This document shows positions 35,471 through 44,851 of a stretch of 64,000 nt of DNA, in pieces. Both the position numbers and the translations under genes were made by a program. Positions within the stretch are counted from its first letter, which is position 1, and each line of letters begins with the position of its first letter. Source of the stretch: Clostridiaceae bacterium. Its GTDB lineage: Bacteria; Bacillota; Clostridia; Lachnospirales; Lachnospiraceae. The notes under the pieces are model-generated. The model saw only the letters and a program-made list of their open reading frames with translations. It was not told where the DNA came from and did not search any database. The stretch is taken from NCBI GenBank assembly GCA_910575435.1, contig CAJTGI010000015.1:30215-94214 (forward strand), given 5' to 3'.

Positions 35471-35711
35471 ATAGGAAACTGCGCAATATTACGACAGGAA
35501 GAACGCTGGTTTTGCGTTCTTCCTAGGTGCGATTGTAGCTTTGCCTGGCGAGGTTTTTGCGAGCCTGGCAAAACTTCGCACCTTTTTTATTGCATAGGAA
35601 ACTGCGCAATATTACGACATGAAGAACGCCGATTTTGCGTTCTTCTTAGGTGAAATCGTAGAATTTCTTGGTCGATGTATTTTATCGACTTAGAAATTCT
35701 TTTCACCTTTT

Positions 35712-35713
<2 letters not shown>
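35471..35713 (+). repeat. Tandem pair of hairpin-rich repeats (family A)
   Basis: Two units, 35471-35593 and 35594-35713. Both start with ATAGGAAACTGCGCAATATT and a GAAGAACGC...GCGTTCTTC stem. The second stem differs in sequence but keeps pairing: GGTGCGA/TCGCACC in the first, GGTGAAA/TTTCACC in the second, each followed by a T run. The first unit's hairpin recurs inverted at 9300. The last bases overlap the gdhA stop codon. Confidence 0.85.
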
Positions 35714-37180
<1,467 letters not shown>

Positions 37181-37394
37181 TATTTTTTATAGTATCGCAT
37201 GATTGGAGCAAAAATTCAATTAGATATTTGGGAAAATTAACTTTTTTTGTGTTTTTCTTTCTTTTTTAAATAAAATACATTATTAACAAAATAAAATAAA
37301 GTAAATAGCAAACTGAAAGAAAATATCGCTACAATCGAGAGAATGTTAACATTTTATTCACAATACGGACACAAAAAGGACACAATGAACTACT

Positions 37395-37500
37395 ATGATG
37401 GTAATCAGAAAGTGAAAACTTTCTACTCCCACCCTATTATACGCTGGATGGCGAGAGCCATCCGACAGAAGGAGCCAATGTATTTTGGCTCCTTTTGTTT
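37395..37500 (+). ncRNA. Candidate structured RNA with three hairpins and a terminator
   Basis: Three perfect stems follow one another: AGAAAGT/ACTTTCT (37407-37413, 37418-37424) closed by an outer GGT/ACC, GGATGGC/GCCATCC (37446-37452, 37457-37463), and the terminator AAGGAGCCA/TTGGCTCCTT (37469-37477, 37485-37494) with a TTTTGTTT tract. A 76-codon frame from 37343 crosses it but runs through the stems and has no family. It may be a small RNA or an unlinked riboswitch-like leader; I do not recognise the class. Confidence 0.45.
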
Positions 37501-37625
37501 TGCTGTCATTGTCAATCCAAGTGACCATGGTGGGAAGCGGCTGTCTTTGTGCGGAGCAGTGAAGCGGCTGTAAGCGATCTGCTGGTTTGCAGAAAATGAG
37601 CTGCTTGCCCAGCATGTTCTTGTTA

Positions 37626-37763
37626 TGATATAATGATAGGCGGACCGAGCAAGCTTGCTTGTGAGGGCGCAACAAGGATCATGAACGAAGTTCATGATAT
37701 AATGATAGGCGGACCGAGCAAGCTTGCTTGTGAGGGCGCAACAAGGATCATGAACGAAGTTCA
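37626..37763 (+). repeat. 69-bp tandem repeat, two copies, hairpin-rich
   Basis: Units 37626-37694 and 37695-37763 are identical apart from their edges. Each contains AGCAAGCTTGCT (palindrome) and ATCATGAAC-gaa-GTTCATGAT. A related stem, CAAGTTGC-ttc-GCAACTTG, follows at 37793-37811. The HAD gene begins 95 bases later. Confidence 0.85.
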
Positions 37764-37858
37764 TGATATAAAAATGCTAACGCATTTGTCTTGCAAGTTG
37801 CTTCGCAACTTGGGTACTTGGGTTATGCCATTGTGAATGGGAGAAAGGGGATTGGCAG

Positions 37859-38515
37859 ATGGGATGGAAATACCTTTTGTTTGATTTGGACGGAACGGTG
37901 ACAGACCCCCGGGAGGGGATATTTAACTGTGTGAAGTATGCTTACCGTGCAGCGGGTATGGAGATTCCGCCGGATGACGCACTCTTTTCTTACATTGGGC
38001 CGCCGCTCTTGGATGGTTTTCAGGAGATTGGGGGAATGACTTACGAGGAGGCGGTGGAAGCCACTGCCAAGTACCGGGAACGGTACAGCGTGACTGGCCT
38101 TTTTGAAAATAGGTTGTATGATGGGATGGAGGAGGCGCTGGCGGGATTGAAGGAAATGGGGTACGAGATTGCTCTTGCGACCTCAAAGCCGGAAATATAT
38201 GCCAGGCGGATCTTGGAGCATTTTGGCATAATAAAGTATTTTGACCAGGTGGTGGGAAGCACTTTGGACGGCAGCAGAGATCGGAAGGCCGATGTGATTC
38301 GTGAGGCTTTTCTCAGGCTGGAGCTAGCGGAGGAGGATCGGGAGGGTGCTATTATGATTGGAGATCGGAAGCATGACATCATCGGGGCAAAGGAATGCGG
38401 CATTGCCAGTCTGGGCGTGTATTATGGGTTTGCCCCTGCGGGGGAACTGGAGGAGTTTGGAGCGGATTTCGTGATTCAAGATGTGGAGCAGTTGGTTCCG
38501 TTCTTTTCCCGGTAA
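37859..38515 (+). CDS. HAD family phosphatase (phosphoglycolate phosphatase-like)
   Basis: 218 residues. Motif I LLFDLDGTVTD (nucleophile Asp), motif II ALATSKPE, motif III Lys and motif IV IMIGDRKHDIIGAKECG are all present; the alpha-helical cap lies at 15-80. Gph/YbgG-like haloacid dehalogenases of this form hydrolyse small phosphates such as phosphoglycolate or pyrophosphate; the exact substrate cannot be read here. It precedes the FKBP-like gene by 50 bases. Confidence 0.9.
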   Translation: MGWKYLLFDLDGTVTDPREGIFNCVKYAYRAAGMEIPPDDALFSYIGPPLLDGFQEIGGMTYEEAVEATAKYRERYSVTGLFENRLYDGMEEALAGLKEMGYEIALATSKPEIYARRILEHFGIIKYFDQVVGSTLDGSRDRKADVIREAFLRLELAEEDREGAIMIGDRKHDIIGAKECGIASLGVYYGFAPAGELEEFGADFVIQDVEQLVPFFSR

Positions 38516-38565
38516 GGGCATGGCGGTTGCTTGCCGGGTTAGAATATAGAAAGGAAAAGGATAAA

Positions 38566-39720
38566 ATGTCAGATAAAAATCAGAAAAAAGAGTTGGAAAG
38601 AAATGGGAAAAAAATGTGGCAAATCATAGCGGCGTGCTGTCTGGCGGGCGGGCTGGTGATTGGCTTTGCCATTGGCACGGCTTTTGGATATGGGATGGAC
38701 CGAGCCAGGACAAGGATTGCCAAAGAAAAACAGGCGGAGAAGGAGAAGTCCGGCAAATATTATAAAGTAGCGAAGGAGGTGGAGCTGGGGAAGTATAAGG
38801 GATTGAAAATTTCCCTGGTGCCCACGGAAGAAGATCTTCAGAATGAGATAGACAGCGTCATTCAGGAGTATACCAATTACGAGCAGAAGAAGGGGACTGC
38901 CCATGACGGAGATATGGTATACGGCGAATTTGAGGGCAGCATTGGCGGGGTGAAGATGGATGAGCTGTGCGGCAGTGACTATATTGATATTGGAAGCAAT
39001 GAGTGGCTGGAGGATTTTGAGAGTGCATTTATCGGCATGAAGACGGGCAAGACGAAGAAGGTTTCCTTCAAGGTGCCGGAGGGGGCTTATGGCAATGAGC
39101 GCATTGACGGCAAGACGGTAAAATTTAAACTGAAATTGAAATATATCTGCGGAGATGCCATTGAGCCAGACTATAATAATGAATTTATACAGTCAATTTC
39201 TGATTATCAGACGGTGGATGAGTACAATGCGCATTTGAGGGAAGAATTGGTGAAGTCTGCGGAGGAAGAGAAGGCAGAGTATGCGTGGAGCGAGGTGATG
39301 GAGGGATCCGATATCAAGAATTACCCGGAGGATATGGTAGCCGCCGCCAAGGAGGAGGTGCTCCAGGGATACTATGACATGGCGGATGTGCAGGGATGTA
39401 CCCGTGATGAGATGTTCCAATCCTTTGGCTTTGCCGACGAAGGGGATTTTGTGGATAATCAGTTGGAGGAGTTGGCGCTGGATACGGTGAAGGAGGATAT
39501 GGTAGCCCAGGCCGTGGCCAACAAGGAAGGGATTTCTTATACCGAAAAGGAATACCGTTCCCTGCTGGAAGAGGAATACGAGAATAATAAATCCTCTTAT
39601 GACAGCGAAGAGGAGTATGAGAAGAGCAACAAGAACTATCTGGAGCGCACTTCTCTGATTGAGAAGGTGAAGTCTTGGATTGACAAAGAAACAACCTATG
39701 AGAGGGATGAAAAGAAGTGA
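38566..39720 (+). CDS. Membrane-anchored FKBP / trigger-factor-like peptidyl-prolyl isomerase
   Basis: 384 residues. A transmembrane anchor (IIAACCLAGGLVIGFAIGTA, about 20-45) is followed by an FKBP-type domain (DGDMVYGEFEGSIGGVKMDE, NEWLEDFESAFIGMKTGKTK, FKVPEGAY) and a helical C-terminal part like that of trigger factor (TVDEYNAHLREELV, EDMVAQAVANKEGISYTEKE). It lacks the ribosome-binding N-domain, so it probably helps fold proteins outside the membrane, as PrsA does. ATG 38566 follows AAAGGAAAAGG. Its TGA overlaps the start of the next gene. Confidence 0.85.
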   Translation: MSDKNQKKELERNGKKMWQIIAACCLAGGLVIGFAIGTAFGYGMDRARTRIAKEKQAEKEKSGKYYKVAKEVELGKYKGLKISLVPTEEDLQNEIDSVIQEYTNYEQKKGTAHDGDMVYGEFEGSIGGVKMDELCGSDYIDIGSNEWLEDFESAFIGMKTGKTKKVSFKVPEGAYGNERIDGKTVKFKLKLKYICGDAIEPDYNNEFIQSISDYQTVDEYNAHLREELVKSAEEEKAEYAWSEVMEGSDIKNYPEDMVAAAKEEVLQGYYDMADVQGCTRDEMFQSFGFADEGDFVDNQLEELALDTVKEDMVAQAVANKEGISYTEKEYRSLLEEEYENNKSSYDSEEEYEKSNKNYLERTSLIEKVKSWIDKETTYERDEKK

Positions 39721-40319
39721 TGGCGGAATCATATGTAATTGATGGATATGCTTTTCAGAATCGCAAGGATTTTGAACAGGCGAATAAGGAGCGGGAGACC
39801 ATTGCCTATCTGCAAGCCCATGGGGACATGTCGGATAGGAAGGCAGTATACAAGATCTATAAGACGGCTTCGGAAAAGCAGTCCTTTCAGACGGTGTTTG
39901 GATTGAAGTTTATGGAGGAACTGAGAGAGATATTGGTGGATTCTGAAATGGTGACGGAGGATGTGCTAGATCCCATTCCCGTGGGGAGGGTGCTGTCGCC
40001 AAATGCATTTCCCCATGGGGGTGACAGGGATGCTGAGGAGTATCGGAAAGCCTACGAGAAGGCCAAGGGCGGCAGTCTTTTCAAAAACCTGCTGATTGGC
40101 GTACTGCTGGTGGTTATTGTGGGAATGATGATTATCACGTACAATAATCAGTATTCTGTGTTCACTTATTTTACTAATTATAAGGAGGAGATGCGGGAAG
40201 ACCTTCTGAATGAATACCAGGAGTGGGAGGAGTCGCTAGAAGAGAGGGAAGAGGCGGTTGAGAAGAGGGAGAAGGAATGGAAGGACAAGTCTGGGGGAGG
40301 GCAGGATTCTGAGAAATAA
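39720..40319 (+). CDS. Single-pass membrane protein of unknown function
   Basis: 199 residues. ATG 39720 overlaps the preceding stop (TGATG), a GTG one codon earlier being an alternative. The first 115 residues are charged and helical (ERETIAYLQAHGDMSDRKAV); one membrane helix (LLIGVLLVVIVGMMIITYNN) near 120-140; then an acidic coiled coil (EEREEAVEKREKEW). Coupling to the FKBP-like gene suggests they work together at the membrane. No family recognised. Confidence 0.75.
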   Translation: MAESYVIDGYAFQNRKDFEQANKERETIAYLQAHGDMSDRKAVYKIYKTASEKQSFQTVFGLKFMEELREILVDSEMVTEDVLDPIPVGRVLSPNAFPHGGDRDAEEYRKAYEKAKGGSLFKNLLIGVLLVVIVGMMIITYNNQYSVFTYFTNYKEEMREDLLNEYQEWEESLEEREEAVEKREKEWKDKSGGGQDSEK

Positions 40320-40330
40320 AGGCGGGAGAA

Positions 40331-40381
40331 TGTACAGGATGTGTAGGGGTTTGCTCTGTGAACTTCTACACATTTTGTACA
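40331..40381. promoter_or_regulatory. Large inverted repeat between operons
   Basis: TGTACA and ATGTGTAG (40331-40346) pair with CTACACAT and TGTACA (40366-40381), two stem blocks split by a small bulge. It lies between the membrane protein and the response regulator; it may be a terminator (few T bases follow) or an operator of the two-component operon. Confidence 0.5.
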
Positions 40382-40454
40382 TATTTATCTGTTAAGATGT
40401 ATTACAATTTAATTTGGTTTCATCTGAATAAAAGCCTGGGAAGGGAGATTGCGT

Positions 40455-41129
40455 ATGGAACAGTTGAAAGTTTTGGTGGTGGATGACGAGCAGAGAATGC
40501 GGAAACTGGTGAAGGACTTTCTGGCAAAGAAGGGATATGAGGTGCTGGAGGCTGGCGATGGGGAAGAGGCGGTGGAGATTTTCTTTGAGCATAAGGAGAT
40601 TGCCCTGGTGATTCTTGACGTGATGATGCCGAAGATGGACGGCTGGGAGACCTGCAGGGAGATCAGGCACTTTTCCCAGGTGCCAATCATCATGCTCACG
40701 GCAAAAAGCGATGAGAAGGACGAGCTGCTTGGATTTGAACTGGGAGTGGACGAGTACATTTCCAAGCCTTTCAGCCCCAAGATCTTGGTGGCCCGGGTGG
40801 AGGCGATTCTGCGCAGGGCCAACCTGGGGGGAGAGGAGCGGATGGAACTGGGAGGAATTGTCATTGACCAAGCGGCCCACGAGGTGGCGATTGACGGGAA
40901 GAACGTGGAACTTAGCTTCAAGGAATTTGAATTGCTCACATATTTTGTGAACAATCAGGGCGTGGCCTTGTCCCGCGAGAGAATCTTGAACAATGTATGG
41001 AATTATGATTATTTTGGAGATGCCCGGACGATTGATACCCATGTGAAGAAGCTGCGGAACAAGCTGGGGGAAAAGGGATCGTATATTAAGACAATCTGGG
41101 GCATGGGGTATAAGTTTGAGGCGGAGTAG
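40455..41129 (+). CDS. OmpR/PhoB family response regulator
   Basis: 224 residues. Receiver domain VLVVDDEQRMRKLVKDFLAK, phosphoacceptor Asp in VILDVMMPKMDGWE, MLTAKSDE and EYISKPFSP (Lys); winged-helix effector ending DTHVKKLRNKLGEKGSYIKT and IWGMGYKFE. AAGGGAG precedes ATG 40455. It is paired with the histidine kinase gene 112 bases downstream. Confidence 0.95.
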   Translation: MEQLKVLVVDDEQRMRKLVKDFLAKKGYEVLEAGDGEEAVEIFFEHKEIALVILDVMMPKMDGWETCREIRHFSQVPIIMLTAKSDEKDELLGFELGVDEYISKPFSPKILVARVEAILRRANLGGEERMELGGIVIDQAAHEVAIDGKNVELSFKEFELLTYFVNNQGVALSRERILNNVWNYDYFGDARTIDTHVKKLRNKLGEKGSYIKTIWGMGYKFEAE

Positions 41130-41241
41130 CGGCTATTTGCGCCAATCGTGACTAGGCGAATCGATAGTTTGTCCCGGAATGGCTTGATTTTTTGGATGGT
41201 GGTGCTGGGATAGGTATTTCGGGAAGGATCGGGAGGAGAAT

Positions 41242-42837
41242 GTGAGCGGAGGGATGAAAGATAGGCGGGAGCGGAAAAAGGGATATTGCGTCAATGGATG
41301 GCATTCCGTCAGGACGAAGTTGATTGTGATCATGATTTTGCTGATGGGGATTGTTTTGACTGCGTTCTGGGTGATGAATTATGCGCTGCTGTCTCCCTTT
41401 TACGAGAGCAGGAAAGTCAAAGCGCTGTCCCAGGCATATGACAGCGTGGATGGGATCGTGTCCGAGGACATGGAATATGCCGATGGTCAGAAGCGAATTA
41501 ATGATCGGGGGCAGTTGAAGCTGGATATCATAGATGAAAATAGCGGCATCAGCCTGTATGTTTTTACGGTGTCCAATTTTTTCGGGGAATTGATTTACCG
41601 CTTTGAGTATCCCCAGGTGGATAAGGGGCAGCAGCAGATTGTGGAAGATCTGACCCAGAATTATTTGTACAGTTCTGGGGAGGAAGACCAAGGCATGAAG
41701 AGAAGTGGGAGGAGGCTGATTCGGTCCAATGATTCATATAATGTTTTCAAGGTATATGACAGCAGGATTGGCACAAATTACCTAGAACTTTTTGGGGAGC
41801 TGGAGAGCGGCTCCTTTGTTTATCTGCGAACGAATACCCAGAATATGCGGGAGAGCATTTCCATTTTCAACCAGTTTATCATCTACACTGGATTTGGCGT
41901 GGTGATTATGGGCGTGCTGGCTATGATCTTTTTTGGCAATCGCTTCTCTAAGCCCATCATGCAGATGACCAATATTGCCAAGCGCATGTCGGAACTGGAT
42001 TTCGATGTGAAGTATCCTGTCACCACCAGGGATGAGATTGGCGTGCTGGGCGGCAGCATTAACATGCTGTCGGAAACGCTGGAAACTACCATTTCGGAGT
42101 TGAAGTCTGCCAACAATGAGCTGCAGAAGGATATCGAGAAGAAGATTCAGATCGATGAGATGCGGAAGGATTTCCTGTCCAATGTCTCCCATGAGTTGAA
42201 AACTCCTATTGCGCTGATCCAGGGCTATGCGGAGGGGCTGCAGGAAAATATCAATGATGACCTGGAGAGCCGGGAATTTTACTGCGAGGTGATAATTGAC
42301 GAGGCTCGGAAGATGAATAAGATGGTTCAGAAGCTGCTGACGCTGAATCAGATTGAGTTCGGAAATAACCAGGTGAATTTTGAGCGGTTTGACATCGTGG
42401 CCCTGACTAGGAATATTATGAGTTCTGTGACCCTGCTGGCGGAGCAGAAGGAGGCACGCATTGGATTTGACCGGGAGTACGCCCCCATCTACGTGTGGGG
42501 GGACGAGTATATGGTGGAAGAGGTGGTGACCAATTATATCAGCAATGCCATTCACCACGTGGACGGGGAGCGCAGGATCGAGATTGCCATGGAGGAGAGG
42601 GATTCCGTGGTGCGGGTGCGGGTATTCAATACGGGAAAACTGATTCCCGAGGAGGACCTTGAACAAGTCTGGGTGAAATTTTATAAAGTGGATAAGGCGC
42701 GGACGAGGGAATATGGAGGCAGCGGCATTGGGTTGTCCATAGTCAAGGCGGTGATGGACTCTATGAATCAGCATTATGGTGTAAAAAATCGGGAAAATGG
42801 CGTGGAATTTTGGTTTGAACTGGATAGACAGAATTGA
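41242..42837 (+). CDS. Sensor histidine kinase
   Basis: 531 residues from GTG with GGGAGGAG in front. Two membrane helices (about 22-45 and 215-235) flank a 170-residue outer sensor; HAMP (NRFSKPIMQMTNIAKRMSEL); HisKA with H-box FLSNVSHELKTPIALIQGYA; HATPase with N-box ISNAIHHV, G-box YGGSGIGLSIVKAV. In the N-box the usual NA.KY is altered (SNAIHHVDGE). It partners with the response regulator before it. The stop codon TGA forms part of the target duplication of a MITE inserted directly behind it. Confidence 0.94.
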   Translation: MSGGMKDRRERKKGYCVNGWHSVRTKLIVIMILLMGIVLTAFWVMNYALLSPFYESRKVKALSQAYDSVDGIVSEDMEYADGQKRINDRGQLKLDIIDENSGISLYVFTVSNFFGELIYRFEYPQVDKGQQQIVEDLTQNYLYSSGEEDQGMKRSGRRLIRSNDSYNVFKVYDSRIGTNYLELFGELESGSFVYLRTNTQNMRESISIFNQFIIYTGFGVVIMGVLAMIFFGNRFSKPIMQMTNIAKRMSELDFDVKYPVTTRDEIGVLGGSINMLSETLETTISELKSANNELQKDIEKKIQIDEMRKDFLSNVSHELKTPIALIQGYAEGLQENINDDLESREFYCEVIIDEARKMNKMVQKLLTLNQIEFGNNQVNFERFDIVALTRNIMSSVTLLAEQKEARIGFDREYAPIYVWGDEYMVEEVVTNYISNAIHHVDGERRIEIAMEERDSVVRVRVFNTGKLIPEEDLEQVWVKFYKVDKARTREYGGSGIGLSIVKAVMDSMNQHYGVKNRENGVEFWFELDRQN

Positions 42838-43014
42838 AAATCGTAACTATTCAGCCTTGCGGCTTCATAGTTACACAGCAGTGCTTTCAGCACTGTTAAT
42901 GTACACATTTTGCATAAAAAGCATGCAAAATGGCACCGTAAAACTCATATTTTTGACAAAAAGCATGTCAACAATTCTCGCATTTTATGGAAGGCTGAAC
43001 TGTTACTGAAAATC
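42835..43014 (+). mobile_element. MITE, 164 bp, copy 1, with 8-bp target duplication
   Basis: The element (42843-43006) starts GTAACTATTCAGCCTT and ends AAGGCTGAACTGTTAC, an imperfect 16-bp inverted repeat (14 of 16). TGAAAATC occurs directly on each side (42835-42842, 43007-43014). Inside are perfect hairpins such as CAGTGCT-ttc-AGCACTG. A copy of the same length is at 63631. No transposase is encoded. Confidence 0.88.
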
Positions 43015-43132
43015 TTCTTGAGACATGGAGAAAAATATGGTAAGATAGTAATAACATTTTGATTTTTGGGCGGAAGTCGGGGAGAGTTCGCGCATTTTCG
43101 GCACATGGCCTAAATTTCATGGGAGGTAGCAG

Positions 43133-43825
43133 ATGAGGAGAAAATTTTGTATCATTGCGTTGAGTATTGCGATGTTGCTGGTCGGATGCGGTACCGATGT
43201 GCCGGATTTATCTCGTGTGGACAATAATGTGGCGGCCCAGTATGTGGCGGATGCTTTGCTGCGCGGCGATAAGCATTATGATGAGTCGCTGGATTATGAT
43301 CATTCTATTTTGGAACCTACGCCCACGCCAGAACCTACGCCGGTTCCTACGGCAACGCCCGGGAATGATGGCGAGCCGGGTGGCGGCCAGGGTACCCAGG
43401 ATACACCCCAGGTGTCGAATGTCTCTCTTTCGGAATTATATGGGATTCCCGGCGTGGCCATTGAGCAGAGCACCTATGAGGTGAAGAATTCATATGGCGC
43501 AGGGAAATATGCTGCAATTACCCCTAAGGCGGGAAAGAAATTAGCGGTTGTTTACTTTAAGGTTTCCAATGACACTGGCAAGGCGAAAAAAGTGGCATTG
43601 GATGGTAAAAATGTAGATATTCAGTTATATCTGAATGGAAAGAGCGAAGGGCGTCCGCTGCTGTCTATTGCGGATGGGGATATGCAGACCTTCAATGAAA
43701 AGATTGGCGCGGGAAAGAAAAAACAGGGCGTGCTGCTGTTCGAGATTGACAAGTCGGTGAAGATTGACAAATTGGAAGTTCAGTTTGGGACGGAAGGCCG
43801 TCAGGCTTCCGTTGCAGCGCGCTAG
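43133..43825 (+). CDS. Lipoprotein with Pro/Thr linker and immunoglobulin-like domain
   Basis: 230 residues. Signal peptide with lipobox LLVGC, so it is anchored to the outer face of the membrane. After a short helical part comes a low-complexity linker (EPTPTPEPTPVPTATPGN) and a C-terminal beta domain (KKLAVVYFKVSNDTGKAKKV) similar to DUF4352/telokin-like domains. It follows the two-component pair and the MITE; a role in envelope sensing is possible but not shown. GGGAGG precedes the ATG. Confidence 0.8.
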   Translation: MRRKFCIIALSIAMLLVGCGTDVPDLSRVDNNVAAQYVADALLRGDKHYDESLDYDHSILEPTPTPEPTPVPTATPGNDGEPGGGQGTQDTPQVSNVSLSELYGIPGVAIEQSTYEVKNSYGAGKYAAITPKAGKKLAVVYFKVSNDTGKAKKVALDGKNVDIQLYLNGKSEGRPLLSIADGDMQTFNEKIGAGKKKQGVLLFEIDKSVKIDKLEVQFGTEGRQASVAAR

Positions 43826-43930
43826 CTGGGAGTTGCTTGTTGTTTTTTCAATGAGGTTGCTTTCATGGTCAGAGCGATATAATCATTGAAAAGGAATGTA
43901 GTCAAATACGATGAATGTGGAGGAGAGAAT

Positions 43931-44839
43931 ATGGAGACAGGAATTTTGCTGGAGAGTGGGACGAATGAGCTGGAAATTTTGGAGTTCCGCGTGGGAAATA
44001 ATTTTTATGGAATCAACGTGGCGAAGATACGGGAGATCTTGAGTTATCAGACGCCTACGCCGGTTCCTAACTCAGACAGCCGCGTGGAAGGGATTTTCAT
44101 GCCTAGGGATGTGGTAATATCCGTCATTGACCTGGCAGCGTGCCTCGGAATGCCCGCGGGGGAGAATACGGGGACGGATATGTACATCGTCACGAATTTC
44201 AATCAGTTGAATGCGGCATTTCATGTGAATGCGGTATTGGGAATCCATCGCGTTTCCTGGTCGGACATTATCAAGCCGGATTCCACGGTGAATGCGGCGG
44301 ATACTGGCATGGCTACTGGAATTATTCACATTGGTGAAAAATTAATCATCGTATTGGACTTTGAGAAAATCGTTGCGGAGATTAATCCGGAGACAGGTTT
44401 GAAGATTTCCGACGTGGAACATATGCGAGGCAGAACCAGAAATGAATCGCCTATTCTGATTGCGGAGGATTCTGCATTACTTAGCAAGATGATTGTAAAT
44501 TGCTTGACCCAGGCAGGATATGACAATATCACTACTACGGATGACGGGCAGGCGTGCTGGGAGAAATTGGGAGAGTACAGAAGAAGCGGAAAGTTGGATG
44601 AGAAAGTGGCTTGCGTCATTACGGATATCGAGATGCCGCGTATGGATGGCCACGCCCTCACAAAAAAGATTAAGACGCATGATCAATTGAAGCATCTTCC
44701 GGTGGTGATATTCTCATCTTTGGTTAATGACGAGATGCGCCGCAAAGGAGAGCAGCTGGGGGCTGATGCCCAACTTTCAAAGCCGGAGATTGGCGAGTTG
44801 GTAGAGGCTATTGATAAATTGTTAGAAAAGGCTGAATAA
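43931..44839 (+). CDS. cheV: Chemotaxis protein CheV (CheW-receiver fusion)
   Basis: 302 residues. A CheW-like coupling domain (EILEFRVGNNFYGINVAKIR, RDVVISVIDLAACLGMP) is joined to a receiver domain (SPILIAEDSALLSKMIVNCL, CVITDIEMPRMDGHALTKKI with phosphoacceptor Asp, and the Lys in LSKPEIG). CheV couples receptors to CheA and adapts the signal by phosphorylation. ATG 43931 follows GGAGGAGA; the frame is open back to 43886. No flagellar or other che genes are in the window. Confidence 0.92.
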   Translation: METGILLESGTNELEILEFRVGNNFYGINVAKIREILSYQTPTPVPNSDSRVEGIFMPRDVVISVIDLAACLGMPAGENTGTDMYIVTNFNQLNAAFHVNAVLGIHRVSWSDIIKPDSTVNAADTGMATGIIHIGEKLIIVLDFEKIVAEINPETGLKISDVEHMRGRTRNESPILIAEDSALLSKMIVNCLTQAGYDNITTTDDGQACWEKLGEYRRSGKLDEKVACVITDIEMPRMDGHALTKKIKTHDQLKHLPVVIFSSLVNDEMRRKGEQLGADAQLSKPEIGELVEAIDKLLEKAE

Positions 44840-44851
44840 AGGAGAAAGACG

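Noticed and set aside
37343-37573. 76-codon protein gene
   Set aside because: It runs through three perfect hairpins and a terminator, has no ribosome site and matches no family; an RNA is the better reading.
37626-37763. CRISPR-like array
   Set aside because: Two contiguous 69-bp units without unique spacers.
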